Part shown: positions 30,137-42,076 of the stretch, in pieces
How positions within the stretch are numbered: the first letter of the stretch is position 1
How the letters are laid out: every line of letters starts with the position of its first letter
From: Leptospira perolatii
GTDB lineage: Bacteria > Spirochaetota > Leptospiria > Leptospirales > Leptospiraceae
Direction: 5' to 3'
Assembly: GCF_002811875.1 (NCBI RefSeq)
Contig: NZ_NPDZ01000001.1
Span: 124,001-188,000 of the forward strand
DNA: 64,000 nt
Program-made: the position numbers and the translations under genes
Notes under the pieces: generated by a model
Seen by the model: only the letters and a program-made list of their open reading frames with translations
Told to the model about the DNA's origin: nothing
The model's database searches: none

Positions 30137-30492
30137 GATAGGCAGAAAACTTTTTTAGGACCTCATAGCATCAGGTCTCTACACAAATCATTCTACTTAC
30201 TTATATAGAAATTCAACATGATACATGATTCTCCGGTGCTGATTACTTCCGAACTTTCTTAAAATCCTACGGTTCCACGGACTGAAAAGTCGCCGGCAAA
30301 AAATTTTCTACGATGTTTAGAGGAAAGAAGAACTAAGGCAACTTTCAAAGTGAGAGGACGCGCGTACCGAGAGTCTTCAAATATCGAATGTTAAGCTTCA
30401 TGAGGGACTGATGTTTGTCGGAACTTTAACTTAGCACTTAGTTAAAGGGGATGCTCATTGTTTCGAATTGTTCGGACCACGATAACCCTATA

Positions 30493-30533
30493 AAAACTCG
30501 GATCCTCTTGGTGGCAAAAGCGATCCGAGTTTT
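30493..30533. terminator. Rho-independent terminator
   Basis: A perfect 12-base inverted repeat (AAAACTCGGATC and GATCCGAGTTTT) encloses 17 bases. On the minus strand the stem ends in TTTTTA, so it should terminate the minus-strand gene at 30567-31307; on the plus strand GAGTTTTCTT also fits termination. Confidence 0.85.
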
Positions 30534-30566
30534 CTTGATTCTAACTTTTCTTTGGGAATCGATTTC

Positions 30567-31307
30567 TTATTTTCCGTATACGAGCTCGTGAGTTTTTTCG
30601 AGGGTCCATTTGTCTCCCTGTTTCACGTGAAACGTCAGTTGCTGGAGACGATTATTTTTGTCCCAGATAAGCCTGTTCAATCTCTCAAGATTACCTTGAA
30701 CATTCATCCTGCTCAGAAGTTTTCCTTGTTCGTCGTACGTATAAATGGTAGATGCAACTTGTTGTTTATCTTCGTTAAAGATGTTTTGTTGGAATAGACT
30801 AGGGTTCTTGTTATCTTTTACCACAGAGAAGCGTTCTTTCTCTTTTGTATTTGTCCAATCAGTTTGCGCGTCTCTGACCAAACCATTTTCTCCCCAGGAA
30901 GAAATTATACAGTTTAAGACCAACTTCCCTGCTTCGTCTTTTAGCTCTACCACTGAAAGTATTCCATTTGGATTGTAAAAGAAAGATTTAGTCTCTACGA
31001 TTTTTCCGTTTTTATTAAAGAGTTCTTCTCTTTGAATCTTTCCGTTCAAGTAAGTAAACTTGGTCTGGCCGTCGCCTTTTCCGTCTGAATCAATATAAAA
31101 TTCCTGAACGAGTTTACCGCTTTCGTCGTACTTATAATTCGCGCTATAGATAATCTTTCCGTCTGAGTTTTTCACTAGTTCTTGTGTAGGACCTCCTTTT
31201 TCTGAACCAAGCACGTACCTGTCAGTATGAGACCACTTGCCTGGAGTGAACGCGAATAAATTGGAGCTTATACTTACAAACGTGAAAAGAATTCCGAATC
31301 GGAACAT
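30567..31307 (-). CDS. Exported YD-repeat-like protein with embedded parS
   Basis: 246 residues with a signal peptide (FGILFTFVSISSNLFAF). The mature part is built of repeated short beta units such as YKYDESGKLVQEF, FFYNPNGILSVV, YTYDEQGKLLSR and IWDKNNRLQQL, resembling YD/RHS repeats or MORN-like antiparallel strands. It is likely periplasmic or surface-exposed; function unknown. Near the C-terminus codons for FHVKQ coincide with a parS site (30619-30634), so this gene carries a segregation site within its coding DNA. The minus-strand terminator at 30493 ends it. Confidence 0.75.
   Translation of the reverse strand: MFRFGILFTFVSISSNLFAFTPGKWSHTDRYVLGSEKGGPTQELVKNSDGKIIYSANYKYDESGKLVQEFYIDSDGKGDGQTKFTYLNGKIQREELFNKNGKIVETKSFFYNPNGILSVVELKDEAGKLVLNCIISSWGENGLVRDAQTDWTNTKEKERFSVVKDNKNPSLFQQNIFNEDKQQVASTIYTYDEQGKLLSRMNVQGNLERLNRLIWDKNNRLQQLTFHVKQGDKWTLEKTHELVYGK
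30619..30634. promoter_or_regulatory. parS centromere site 2, inside a coding region
   Basis: TGTTTCACGTGAAACG matches 15 of 16 bases of the parS palindrome, failing only at the last base. It lies within the 3' end of the YD-repeat-like gene, 651 bases from parS 1 and about 4 kb from parAB. Confidence 0.92.
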
Positions 31308-31490
31308 ACAATTACCTCTAGTATACAGATCGACGATTCTTAAAAAAGATTAAGCGACTTTTGGAAATTCTGGCTACCGAAAAAGTTTAAACTCGAATAA
31401 TCCTTGCCGAGGGGAGATTCATAGCTACTTTCATTCTGCTTTCTAATAAAGATATTAAAGAAGACGAAGAAATAAAGAAGAGGATATTCT

Positions 31491-32956
31491 ATGTCACTTA
31501 AGAATCTGGGCTACACCTTGCTCGCATTAGTATTACTATTTCTATTATATACGATCGTATTTACCGAATCTGGTATAGACCCAATTCGACCTTCCGCAGA
31601 AAACTACAGCGTTGATTATAATAAATTAAGCGAGCAAGCTGCATCGGATCTTCAGAAATATTTAAGAATCAAAACAGTTCGAGGAAATGAAATCCAAGGT
31701 GCGTTATTTTTGAAATCCATCTTAGAGAAGCGCGCAGTTCCAGTTAAGATAATAGAATATCCTGGTATGAGGGACAGAGTTTCTCTAGTCGCAGAGTTAA
31801 AGGGAAAGGACCAGACAAAAGGCGGTGTGATTCTCACAAATCATATCGATGTTGTGGAAGTGGACTTATCTGAATGGAGCGTTCCTCCTTTTGAAGGTTT
31901 GAGAAAAGGAGATAGAATCTACGGTCGCGGTGCCATCGATATGAAAGGTTTAGGCTTAATGCAGCTGTATGCATTTTTATTGATGAAGGATCTAAAAATA
32001 CCTTTAGAACATAACTTGATGTTTTTGTCTGTAGCAGATGAAGAAAGTCGAAGTCGTTTTGGAACGAGGTTTCTTCTTCAAGATCATAGAGATTTGTTTA
32101 AGGGATATGAGTTTCTCTTAAATGAAGGTGGCGCGGGATCAAAAGACATAGCGATCAAAGGATCAAAAGTATTCAATATCCAACATGCCGAAAAAGGAGC
32201 AGTCTGGTTGGACTTGAAAGTGAAAGGAGATTCTGGACACGGAAGTACTCCGCCGGTAAAGTACGCCGCAAAGTCGATGATCGATTTCTTGGAAGAAGTA
32301 CAAAAACTTGGAACTACCACAGTTATACATGATGAAGCCGCAGCATTTTTTTATGAACTAGGAGCTATTAGCGGATTTCCGAATTCATTTGTATTACGGA
32401 GATCCAGAAACCCTCTTTTAAAATTAATTCTAAATGGAGTCATTGATTCGAGTCGGCACTTAAGAGCAATGACTCGAAATACTGTAAGCATCACTGGTGT
32501 AGATAGTCATCCTTCCGGAATTAATGTCATCACATCGGAAACTACCGGAACCATCGATGTTCGCGTGCTCCCTGGAAGCAGTGAGAAAGAGATGTTCGAG
32601 AAAATAAAATCTCTCGGAGAAAAGTACGGAGTAGAAGTGAGCGCTCGACATCTCGAACCCGGAACTAGTTCTCCAGTAGACGGATCCTTGTTTAGAATTT
32701 TAGCGGGAGTTGTTTCCGCCGTGGAGCCAGGTGCAATTGCAACGCCGTTCTTGTCACCGGGAACAACTGACAGTTCTTACTTTAGGGCTTTAGGTTTCAA
32801 GTGTTACGGATTGATTCCAGTATTATTTACATCAGAAGAAATAGATGGAATTCACGGAAAGGATGAAAGTATGACTGTGCCTCAGTTAAAGATGGGCATA
32901 GAAATACTCTTTAGAACATTAGTAGAATACAATCACTTCTCCAAGCAATCGAGCAA

Positions 32957-32960
<4 letters not shown>
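31491..32960 (+). CDS. Membrane-anchored M20-family metallopeptidase
   Basis: 489 residues. An N-terminal membrane anchor ([15 protein letters not shown]) is followed by a dizinc M20 peptidase domain: HIDVV (His and Asp ligand region, near residue 116), [10 protein letters not shown] (bridging Asp, near 150), ADEESRS (catalytic and ligand Glu, near 183), and a C-terminal [14 protein letters not shown] with the late ligand region at about 425. It resembles the carboxypeptidase S/PM20D1 group, which hydrolyses peptides or N-acyl amino acids. The C-terminal stop overlaps the rsmG start (GTGA), so they are coupled. Confidence 0.9.
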
Positions 32961-34520
<1,560 letters not shown>

Positions 34521-34522
34521 TC

Positions 34523-35398
34523 ATGAGTGCAAAACCAAAGGCATTAGGTAGAGGTCTCGGAAACCTCATCCCGATTTCTGAAGAAAAATCTTTCAAGGAA
34601 GCCGGCGGTGACGGATCTCTAAAAGAAATCAAACTTTCAGAGATTCGCCCAAACCCAGACCAACCGAGAAGAACCTTTAACGAAGAATCTTTGAGAGAAC
34701 TTGCGGAAACCATCAAGGTACATGGAGTCATCCAACCGATCGTAGTGAAAGAAACAAGTTCTGGATACGAAATCATTTCCGGTGAACGAAGGTATCGCGC
34801 GTGTAAGCTTGCAGGATTTATGAAAATTCCTGCTGTCGTAAAAAAAGCAAATGAGAACCAGGTGCTTGAAATGGCTCTGATCGAAAATATTCAGAGAGAA
34901 AATCTGAATCCGATCGAAGAGGCGATGGCCTACAAAACTCTTTGCGAGAAACTAGGATTAAAAGTTACTGATATTGCGGGTAGAGTCGGAAAAAACCGGG
35001 CCACAATCTCTAACTTAATTCGTTTGTTGCAGCTTCCTGATTCGGTGATCGACCTTTTGAAAAATGGAAGAATCTCGGAAGGACATGCTCGACCACTTTT
35101 GTCAATTGCTGATCGCAAAAAGACAGAGCAGCTTGCCTATCAGATTGCGGAGAAGGGATACACAGTTCGTCAGGTAGAAGAGATCGTTTCGAATCTTACA
35201 GAAGAGACAGTTGTCAAAGAGAAGAAGAAGAGTAAACGAAAAGACGTAGATATCGTAGAACTAGAAAACAAGTTTCGAAAAAAGTATTCGATGAAAGTCG
35301 ATATCGCTCACAATGCTTCTTCCGGAAAAGGAAAACTGAGCATTGCTTATTCCAATTTACCATCTCTCCAAAAACTTTTGGACGCCCTAGGTATTTAG
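34523..35398 (+). CDS. parB: Chromosome partitioning protein ParB (Spo0J)
   Basis: 291 residues. N-terminal [12 protein letters not shown] interacts with ParA; the CTPase domain has [11 protein letters not shown] and the [12 protein letters not shown] motif near residue 90; the HTH ([22 protein letters not shown]) binds parS. The C-terminal dimerisation region follows a basic linker. Two matching parS sites lie 4-5 kb upstream at 29968 and 30619. It begins two bases after the parA stop, so is in the same operon. Confidence 0.97.
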   Translation: MSAKPKALGRGLGNLIPISEEKSFKEAGGDGSLKEIKLSEIRPNPDQPRRTFNEESLRELAETIKVHGVIQPIVVKETSSGYEIISGERRYRACKLAGFMKIPAVVKKANENQVLEMALIENIQRENLNPIEEAMAYKTLCEKLGLKVTDIAGRVGKNRATISNLIRLLQLPDSVIDLLKNGRISEGHARPLLSIADRKKTEQLAYQIAEKGYTVRQVEEIVSNLTEETVVKEKKKSKRKDVDIVELENKFRKKYSMKVDIAHNASSGKGKLSIAYSNLPSLQKLLDALGI

Positions 35399-35427
35399 CA
35401 GTTTCATTCCTCGTAGAGAGGTGAGAT

Positions 35428-35470
35428 TCCCGGGAGACTTGACTTACAGGTTTCTCGGGACTACTCTTTT
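35428..35470 (+). terminator. Weak terminator after parB
   Basis: TCCCGGGAGAC at 35428-35438 pairs with GTTTCTCGGGA at 35450-35460, allowing two G-U pairs, and is followed by CTACTCTTTT. The T run is interrupted, so it is only a probable terminator, and the next gene starts four bases later. Confidence 0.5.
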
Positions 35471-35473
35471 GAA

Positions 35474-35722
35474 ATGAAAAAAATTTACTTTGGATCCCTT
35501 TTCGGGATTCTTTTTTTATCCTGCGTAGTGGCCGGATCGCGCGAACATTTTGTGCGAGGAACTGGGCTGGGTAAAGCTGCTTTTGACCTAAACTGTCCTC
35601 AAGAACAATTACAAGTTACGGAACTCGGCGGAGGAGTTGGTGTAACAGGATGTGGGAAAAAGGCGAGTTACTTTTTTTCGCCGACCGCAGGGGCCTGGGT
35701 CTTAAATTCTACGGGCCGCTGA
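35474..35722 (+). CDS. Small lipoprotein
   Basis: 82 residues. MKKIYFGSLFGILFLSC is a lipoprotein signal with Cys 17. The short mature domain has two more cysteines (LNCPQEQLQV and VTGCGKKASY) spaced about 20 residues, with Gly-rich ELGGGVGVTGCG between, and resembles small Cys-paired lipoproteins common in Leptospira. Function unknown. It follows parB on the same strand, possibly after a terminator. Confidence 0.75.
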   Translation: MKKIYFGSLFGILFLSCVVAGSREHFVRGTGLGKAAFDLNCPQEQLQVTELGGGVGVTGCGKKASYFFSPTAGAWVLNSTGR

Positions 35723-35737
35723 ATCTTTATATTAATC

Positions 35738-36238
35738 TTAGTTCATTAGGTCGACTAACATACCGCGAATATCATCCATTCTTTTCATAAGATCAAATGT
35801 GGAATTCTCTGGATGGATGATAAAATCTGCAAGTGTTTGAATCTTATCGTCGATTACATTCACGATTTGAAAAATCTTGTCATTTCCACCGCGAACTCTA
35901 GACCGCAAAGTATCTACTGAAGAATTGCGCTCCATGACCTGCTTTAAGATTCCTTGCACGATCTTTTTATAGACCGCCAAATTCTCGTAAGATGGACTTT
36001 TTAGAAAATTGCGCTCTGCATCCGGAAGGTCCCGCAAAAGAGAATTCAAATCTCTAGTTCGTTCTTGGTTGTAAGGTAGAAGATTTTCTACTAGTTCAAA
36101 GAATTGGGACTTCGAATCAGGAATTTGCGCCTCAGGCACAGCAGAAGGAATCGGTGAGTAAAGACTTGCGGAGAAGGAAAGTCCGAATTCTCTTTTACGT
36201 CTCGGATCTCTTCTAGAATCTTGAGAATTTATTTTCAA
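35738..36238 (-). CDS. YaaR-family (DUF327) protein
   Basis: 166 residues, mainly alpha-helical, with the YaaR pattern FFELVENLLPYNQERTRDLNSLLRDL and a helical C-terminus ending ...DDIRGMLVDLMN. YaaR proteins are found in Firmicutes and spirochaetes; their function is not well established. The TTG start overlaps the bactofilin stop (TTGA), and no other start with a good ribosome site is near. As last gene of an M23-like/bactofilin operon it may act in envelope or cytoskeleton organisation; that is inference from context. Confidence 0.75.
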   Translation of the reverse strand: MKINSQDSRRDPRRKREFGLSFSASLYSPIPSAVPEAQIPDSKSQFFELVENLLPYNQERTRDLNSLLRDLPDAERNFLKSPSYENLAVYKKIVQGILKQVMERNSSVDTLRSRVRGGNDKIFQIVNVIDDKIQTLADFIIHPENSTFDLMKRMDDIRGMLVDLMN

Positions 36239-36582
36239 CGTGAAATCGGGTTAATCTTACAGTTGCCTTCGAATTGTACTCCTTCTTCCATCACAATCTT
36301 AGGGGTGATGATATCACCTTTCATTTTGCAACTTGCGAGGAGAGTCACTCGCTCAGTGGCAAAGATATTCCCATTTATCTCTCCACCTGCGATTACAACT
36401 CGGGCTCTGATATCCGTATCGACTATCCCGGATTTACCGATTAGGACTTTTCCGTCGGTTTTTATCGTGCCACGAAAAATTCCGTCGATTCTGAGTAGAC
36501 CGGAAAGTTTAAATTCACCGTTGAATTCGGCGCCTTCCCCAATGATACTGTTGACTGCTAAATGCTCTTCGGTATGCGCCAT
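36235..36582 (-). CDS. Bactofilin
   Basis: 115 residues almost wholly of the bactofilin beta-helix domain: SIIGEGAEFNGEFKLSG, LRIDGIFRGTIKTDGKVLIG, VVIAGGEINGNIFATERVTL, and DIITPKIVMEEGVQFEG. These repeats build a right-handed beta-helix that polymerises without nucleotides. Bactofilins help set cell shape and localise peptidoglycan enzymes; a Leptospira biflexa bactofilin has been linked to helical shape. It lies directly after the M23-like gene, overlapping by one base (TGATG), a common pairing. Confidence 0.93.
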   Translation of the reverse strand: MAHTEEHLAVNSIIGEGAEFNGEFKLSGLLRIDGIFRGTIKTDGKVLIGKSGIVDTDIRARVVIAGGEINGNIFATERVTLLASCKMKGDIITPKIVMEEGVQFEGNCKINPISR

Positions 36583-37577
36583 CAGTCTTGGATCTGGTTT
36601 AAGAAGGCAAAAGGATTGATGGCTCTCGTTCCTACATGGATCTCATAGTGCAAAGAATACTGAGGGCTGTTTTCCGATTTTCCTACAAACCCGATCACTT
36701 CGCTTTTTGAGACTTGCTGGTTCTGCCTTACCTTGATTCGGTCAAGATTGGAATAGATTGTCTTCCATCCGAATTTATGACCTACTTTTACAAAGTATCC
36801 AGTATTGCGTGTGTATCCGATTTCATACACGGTCCCCGGAGCAGTTGCCACAACTTCAGAGCCGGCAAAGGAACCGATGTCTACTCCGTTGTTGTACTCG
36901 TGTCGAGCCGTAATCGGGTTCAGATATTCGCCATAAGGATAGAGAACATAGCCTCGAACAGGCCAGATCGAAGGAGTCTGGCGAATGACTCCTTTCCGTT
37001 TTTTTAATATACTAATGATTTCCTGAGTCAGATCGTTTGCGACCTTTAAGTTATGAACATCTTCTTTCAGTCGAAACACTTCTGCACCGGCAGGTAATTC
37101 TTGAGTATTCCCATTTTCTGCATTAGGAGAAAGCTTTTCAGCTCCGCCGATTCCTTTTGCTACTTTAGACGAGTCTCCGGTTAGTCTTTCATAGAGAGTT
37201 CCTACATGATCATGATAGTATTCCACATGCTCGTGTAGGCTATTGATCTCTTCCTTCATTTTCGCGGATTGTCTGATAAAATCTTGGTTGGATAAATTCA
37301 ACTCGGTTAGTTGGTGGATTGAGCCGGAGTGGCTCAGAACATTGATCGAGCTAATTAAAAGTAGAACTAAAATTGTACCGATAAAGATTGTAATCGCACG
37401 ATAGGAAATATGAAAGTTGATAGTTTTCTGTTCGGAGTGAGGAATGACCATGACTGTGAGTCGTTCCCTCCCCTTCTTGTTCAAGTTCGCTAATTTTAAG
37501 TCGAGCTTGAGTTTCAGGTCCTGATATTTGTAGCGGAGCCTGTAGTAAATTAATGCGAGATACGATTTTAGGTTCAC
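36582..37577 (-). CDS. M23-domain membrane protein with lost catalytic histidines
   Basis: 331 residues. A basic N-terminus, one membrane helix ([21 protein letters not shown], residues about 62-80), a periplasmic coiled coil (about 85-135), and a C-terminal LytM/M23 domain (about 215-325). The first motif reads YNNGVDIG where active enzymes have HxGxD, and the second reads SLHYEIH where they have HxH, so one zinc-ligand His and the catalytic His look replaced by Asn and Ser. A late-strand His is kept. It may act as a non-catalytic scaffold or activator, as EnvC does. The start is GTG. Confidence 0.85.
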   Translation of the reverse strand: MNLKSYLALIYYRLRYKYQDLKLKLDLKLANLNKKGRERLTVMVIPHSEQKTINFHISYRAITIFIGTILVLLLISSINVLSHSGSIHQLTELNLSNQDFIRQSAKMKEEINSLHEHVEYYHDHVGTLYERLTGDSSKVAKGIGGAEKLSPNAENGNTQELPAGAEVFRLKEDVHNLKVANDLTQEIISILKKRKGVIRQTPSIWPVRGYVLYPYGEYLNPITARHEYNNGVDIGSFAGSEVVATAPGTVYEIGYTRNTGYFVKVGHKFGWKTIYSNLDRIKVRQNQQVSKSEVIGFVGKSENSPQYSLHYEIHVGTRAINPFAFLNQIQD

Positions 37578-37707
37578 TCGTTATGTCCCAAATCCAACGT
37601 GTTGCGCCCATTAGACGCATGCAGTAAGGATTTCTAAAAATTCTCTTTTCAGTCAATCCAATTCACGAAAACTGTTCCTGAAAACAGGCACCTTCCTCAA
37701 TTAGAGC

Positions 37708-38514
37708 ATGTATTCCATCATAGATACTCACTGTCACCTAGACATTATCGAAGAACAAGGACTTAGCGTAAAAGATAGTCTTGAAAATGCGAAGCTTTCC
37801 GGCATTAAGAAGATCGTCCAAATCGGAATCGACCTTGAGAGTTCGCTTAGAGCAAAGGGATTAGCTGAAAAGTATTCGGACAACGAATTGGAAATAAAAT
37901 ATTCTATCGGATGTCATCCGACAGAGACCGGAGAATTTCCAAAAAAAGACGAAATCTTAAAGCTTACAAAAGAAAATCTTAATGATCCCCGCTTATGCGC
38001 ATTAGGTGAAATCGGTCTGGACTATTATCATGAGGCCTCGACGAAGCAAATTCAGGTAGAAATCCTACATTCTTTCCTCCAAGCTTCCGCAGAGTTCAAA
38101 TTACCTGTCGTGATTCATTCTAGAGATGCTGGAGAAGACACTTACTCTATCTTAAAAGAACATCGAGACAATGCATTTGGTGTGATTCATTGTTTTACCT
38201 ATGATTACACATTGGCAAAGAAGTTCGTAGATTTAGGATACTATATTTCATTTTCCGGGATACTTGCATTTAAGAATGCGACTGAAATCCAGGAAGCCGC
38301 CGAGAAGCTTCCTTTAGAAAGTATGCTCATTGAAACGGATGCGCCATTTTTAGCACCTCCACCTTTTCGAGGAAAAAGGAACGAGCCGTCTTACACAAAA
38401 TATGTTTTAGAAAAAATGTTTTCTTTAAGAAAAGAAACGAATCTAGAAGTTGAGAAGAACTTGTTCTCAAATTCGGAAAAATTTATGAATCGCAAGGCTT
38501 ACTTTCATGCTTGA
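37708..38514 (+). CDS. tatD: TatD-family metal-dependent deoxyribonuclease
   Basis: 268 residues, a TIM-barrel metal hydrolase. Motifs in order: DTHCHLD at residues 6-12, [10 protein letters not shown] near 108, HSRDAGEDT near 140, IHCFTYDY near 163 and [19 protein letters not shown] near 210. All metal ligands appear conserved. TatD proteins are 3'-5' exonucleases active on damaged DNA and RNA ends. The gene overlaps serS by eight bases, so the two are co-transcribed. Confidence 0.93.
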   Translation: MYSIIDTHCHLDIIEEQGLSVKDSLENAKLSGIKKIVQIGIDLESSLRAKGLAEKYSDNELEIKYSIGCHPTETGEFPKKDEILKLTKENLNDPRLCALGEIGLDYYHEASTKQIQVEILHSFLQASAEFKLPVVIHSRDAGEDTYSILKEHRDNAFGVIHCFTYDYTLAKKFVDLGYYISFSGILAFKNATEIQEAAEKLPLESMLIETDAPFLAPPPFRGKRNEPSYTKYVLEKMFSLRKETNLEVEKNLFSNSEKFMNRKAYFHA

Positions 38515-39760
38515 TACAAAATTTATAACAGAAAACACGGAAGAGTTAAAAAAAAATCTAGAGCTAAGAGGCTTTAAAGATCTCGGAATTTTAGATGAGT
38601 TAACTCGCATTATTCTAAGCAAAAAAGATCTGCAAAAAAAGGCTGAAGTTCTGAGGGAAGAGCGGAACAGAGCCAGCAAAGAAATTGGAAAGGTAAAACA
38701 AGCGGGCGGAGATATCGCGGTCGCATCAGCTTCTGTAAAAAGTATCGGAGACAAAATTAAGGAAATAGAAACCGAACTTGAATCCCAGGAAAAACTATTA
38801 AACGAAATCAATTTAGGACTTCCTAATCTTCTAGATGCGCAAGTGCCTATCGGCAAAACCGAGTTGGAGAATCAAGTTTTGTATGAGCATGGAGAACTTC
38901 GGCAGTTTTCTTTTGCTCCAAAACCGCATTACGAACTTGGTGAAAATCTGAAATGGATCGATTTTGAAAGAGGAGTAAAATTAGCGGGAGGAAGGGCTTA
39001 CACTTACTTTGGGCAAGGAGCTAAGTTAGAAAGAGCTCTCGCAAATTTCATGTTAGACACGCATACACGCGAACACGGATATACCGAAGTTTGGGTCCCG
39101 ATCATGGTAACCGATGAGTGCATGCAGACCACCGGACAGTATCCAAAATTTAAAGACGAATATTATCGTTTGGAAAGGGATGAACTGAATTTGATCCCAA
39201 CCGCCGAAGTGCCTCTAACGAATTTATACAGAGATGAAATTTTGTCCGAAGAGCAACTACCGATTAGCGTGACTTCTCATACTTCTTGCTTTCGAAGGGA
39301 GGCGGGTTCATATGGAAAGGATACACGCGGTTTGGTAAGAGTGCACCAGTTTCAAAAGGTCGAACTCGTAAAGTTTTCCAAACCCGAAGATTCGGAAGCA
39401 GAACATAAGAAAATGCTTTCACACGCTGAAAATATTCTGAAAAAACTGGGGCTTCGGTTTCGCGTAGTTTTACTTTGTACTGGAGACATTTCTGCCGCGT
39501 CTTCTTTAACTTATGACTTGGAAGTTTGGATGCCCGGCCTGAATCGCTGGATGGAAATATCTTCCGTGTCGAACTTTAAAGATTATCAGGCACGCAGAGG
39601 AAAAATTCGCTACAAATCCAAAGAGGGCAAAAACCAACTAGTGCATACTCTGAATGGCTCCGGCTTAGCGATCGGACGAACTATAGCTGCAATCATGGAA
39701 AATTATCAGGACGAGAAAGGGAATATTCAAATCCCAGAAGCATTGAAGTCTTATTTCTAA
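38507..39760 (+). CDS. serS: Seryl-tRNA synthetase
   Basis: 417 residues, complete class II synthetase. The N-terminal antiparallel coiled-coil arm spans residues about 28-105; motif 2 [21 protein letters not shown] is near 265 and motif 3 [19 protein letters not shown] near 385. The expected TAEVPL serine-binding motif is near 235. It charges tRNA-Ser and the product can serve selenocysteine in other organisms. It overlaps tatD by eight bases. Confidence 0.97.
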   Translation: MLDTKFITENTEELKKNLELRGFKDLGILDELTRIILSKKDLQKKAEVLREERNRASKEIGKVKQAGGDIAVASASVKSIGDKIKEIETELESQEKLLNEINLGLPNLLDAQVPIGKTELENQVLYEHGELRQFSFAPKPHYELGENLKWIDFERGVKLAGGRAYTYFGQGAKLERALANFMLDTHTREHGYTEVWVPIMVTDECMQTTGQYPKFKDEYYRLERDELNLIPTAEVPLTNLYRDEILSEEQLPISVTSHTSCFRREAGSYGKDTRGLVRVHQFQKVELVKFSKPEDSEAEHKKMLSHAENILKKLGLRFRVVLLCTGDISAASSLTYDLEVWMPGLNRWMEISSVSNFKDYQARRGKIRYKSKEGKNQLVHTLNGSGLAIGRTIAAIMENYQDEKGNIQIPEALKSYF

Positions 39761-39831
39761 GTTCAGTCAAAAAATATAGATTTTAGGAAAACTCCGCTCA
39801 GGTTTTCGTAAAATTTGCAGATAGTACCAGT

Positions 39832-41139
39832 ATGAATTCGCAACGTTCTATAAACTGGGATCGCCTACACCGCGGTCACACTAGACTGATAGTGTTTCTT
39901 GTCCTGTTTCCATTCTCCTTACTGCTTTCTCAAGATACGACTCTGAGTGCTAGGACAGATAAAAAACCGGAACTTCGCGCTACCAAATTGCGAGGCGGCA
40001 TCAACACTGATTTAAATGAATTCGGAATTCATTTATCAGCCGACGGAAATTCCATGTACTACTATTCAAAAAGAAGGAATTCCAACTATACGGATCTTTA
40101 TAAGTCTAGTCGGCAAGGCCAAGAATGGACTCGAGGTGAAGAGCTCGACGAAATCAACTCGCAATTTGATGACCAAAGCCCGTTCGTGTTAGATTCTGAA
40201 GATAGAATTTTATTTTCTTCTAATAGAGATGGAAGTTTCGAATTCAAATTAGGATCCGGAAAAATCGGTGTTTCCAGAGACCTGTATCTTTCCAAAAAAA
40301 CAGAGCAAGGGTGGTCGATATCGACTCGTTTACCTCTAACTATTAATACGCCTGAAATCGAAGAAAATCCTTACCTAGTCGGCAATCGTTTATATTTTAC
40401 TCGCTATCCTTTCGGCAATGTAGGCGAATCAGATATTTTTGCTTCGGATTATGTTCAGGGAAATTGGGGGCGTGCATTTAGACTACCCGACCCAATTAAT
40501 ACTGACTATGTCGAGATTGCCGCTACGTTTAGCAAAGACGGAAAGTCTATTTACTTTTCTTCCAATCGTCCGGGTGGGTTTGGAGGATTAGATATTTATA
40601 AATCTATCATACAACCGAACGGTTCTTTTTCAAAACCGATCAATCTGGGCAAAGAAATCAATTCACCTGGTGATGAGGCCTTCTTTTTGGAAACGAATGA
40701 AGGAAAAGTGGGGTTCTTTTGTAGAAGAACCGAAAAAGGGACGGACTATGATATTTATGAAATCGGATTGGAGAACGATTGGGAAGAGCTAAGGAGCGGC
40801 AAAAAAATTTCCTTGGAAAGCATTCATTTTAAGACTGCATCTTACGAAATCGAAGCGGAGTCGCACTTAATACTCGATAGACTAGTTCAGTTTTTAAAAG
40901 AAAATACTCGTGCTAAATTAAAGATTACAGGGCACACAGACCTAAACGGAAATCCGGAAGACAATCTTGTTTTGAGCCGGCAAAGGGCAGAATCGGTAAA
41001 GAATTTTCTAACGTCGAAAGGAATCAGTTCACAAAGGATTCAGACCGACGGTAAAGGAATTCTGGAGCCAGTCGTTCCGGAAAAGAATCCGGAAACCGAT
41101 TACAAAAATAGGAGAACTGAGTTTCAGTTAGTCGAGTAA
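39832..41139 (+). CDS. PD40-repeat protein with OmpA peptidoglycan-binding domain
   Basis: 435 residues with a signal peptide ([14 protein letters not shown]). About five PD40/WD40-like repeats follow (for example [56 protein letters not shown]), likely a beta-propeller as in TolB. The C-terminal 110 residues are an OmpA-like domain with [22 protein letters not shown] and KNRRTEF, which keeps the Asp and Arg that bind diaminopimelate. It probably anchors an outer-membrane or periplasmic complex to peptidoglycan. Leptospira carries several such proteins. Confidence 0.88.
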   Translation: MNSQRSINWDRLHRGHTRLIVFLVLFPFSLLLSQDTTLSARTDKKPELRATKLRGGINTDLNEFGIHLSADGNSMYYYSKRRNSNYTDLYKSSRQGQEWTRGEELDEINSQFDDQSPFVLDSEDRILFSSNRDGSFEFKLGSGKIGVSRDLYLSKKTEQGWSISTRLPLTINTPEIEENPYLVGNRLYFTRYPFGNVGESDIFASDYVQGNWGRAFRLPDPINTDYVEIAATFSKDGKSIYFSSNRPGGFGGLDIYKSIIQPNGSFSKPINLGKEINSPGDEAFFLETNEGKVGFFCRRTEKGTDYDIYEIGLENDWEELRSGKKISLESIHFKTASYEIEAESHLILDRLVQFLKENTRAKLKITGHTDLNGNPEDNLVLSRQRAESVKNFLTSKGISSQRIQTDGKGILEPVVPEKNPETDYKNRRTEFQLVE

Positions 41140-41215
41140 TTTTTCAATCCTTCTAGCAAAACGATGATTGCAAAAACTCCTTTCAAGGCATTCGTATGCC
41201 GATAACTTAGGTAAC

Positions 41216-42073
41216 ATGTCAAGACAGAGCGAATTCCTACGGGCCTTCTTTCTGTCGGGATTCTTTTTCCTTCAGCTTCCGTTGTTTGCCCAGAGCAAGT
41301 ATCCGGACACTCGTTTGGACCAAATCATGGCCCGAAAGGAGTTAGTAGTCGGCGTAAACAAGGTTTACGATCCGTTTTATATCCAAGATCCTAAGGAAGG
41401 ATTTCCTGGTTTTGATGTAGAGCTCGCAAAACTTTATGCGGATTATCTAGGGGTTTCCCTTAAACTAAAACCGTTAAAAACGTTTCGACAGTTTTCTGAC
41501 GAAATTAGCTCCTCTGGAATCGATATGGCATTGGCCGGAATGTCTACCGAATTGAGTAGGGGAAAGACTGTCACTTTCTCGAATCCCTATCTTTTAACGA
41601 CCACGGCAGGTCTCGTGAATAAGAGAAACCTACCTCCTGAGCCCGAAGGAAATATAGTCACTACAAGAACTTTTAAGTCGATTGCGGATTTATCTTTGAT
41701 TAGCGGAGCCACATTTTCCGTGAGATCTAATACAACGAATCACAATTATTTATTAAAAAAATTTGATAAAACAAAAATCTATAGCTATTTGTCTGATTCG
41801 GTCGCGATCGACGCTTTAACGAATAATAATGTAATGTGCTATGTGGCCGACAGTTTATATATTTTGGCTTTGCTTCAAAAGAACCCTGGCTTAAAGGCGA
41901 GGTACTTACCTCTGGTGGCTCCTGTAATGGATGAATACATTAGTGCCGCTATGCCTCTGAATGATTTGATTTTCGTAGATAATTTTAATTTCTTTTTAAA
42001 GGAACTGAAGAGAACAGGAGTCATTGAGGAATTAAGAACCAAATATTTTTTAAATAACGAATGGGTGAAGTAG
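41216..42073 (+). CDS. Periplasmic solute-binding protein, family 3
   Basis: 286 residues from ATG 41216 (AGG four bases upstream); a TTG at 41168 would put 16 residues before the signal peptide ([16 protein letters not shown]). The mature protein shows [34 protein letters not shown] and [24 protein letters not shown], standard for amino-acid-type binding proteins. No ABC permease or ATPase is beside it; instead a beta-barrel gene follows after three bases. It may therefore deliver a solute from the barrel or act as a sensor; substrate unknown. Confidence 0.85.
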   Translation: MSRQSEFLRAFFLSGFFFLQLPLFAQSKYPDTRLDQIMARKELVVGVNKVYDPFYIQDPKEGFPGFDVELAKLYADYLGVSLKLKPLKTFRQFSDEISSSGIDMALAGMSTELSRGKTVTFSNPYLLTTTAGLVNKRNLPPEPEGNIVTTRTFKSIADLSLISGATFSVRSNTTNHNYLLKKFDKTKIYSYLSDSVAIDALTNNNVMCYVADSLYILALLQKNPGLKARYLPLVAPVMDEYISAAMPLNDLIFVDNFNFFLKELKRTGVIEELRTKYFLNNEWVK

Positions 42074-42076
42074 CCG

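Larger units (their letters stand above)
29984..30566. other. 583-bp intergenic region with hairpins and repeat-like elements
   Basis: No credible coding sequence. It contains a 7-base stem at 29990-30012, a G+C-rich hairpin at 30021-30045, a 16-base palindrome at 30121-30136, a small 8-base hairpin at 30424-30447 and a terminator at 30493-30533. It lies between the two parS sites, so may be part of a centromere region; a small RNA ending at the terminator is possible but unproven. Confidence 0.5.
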
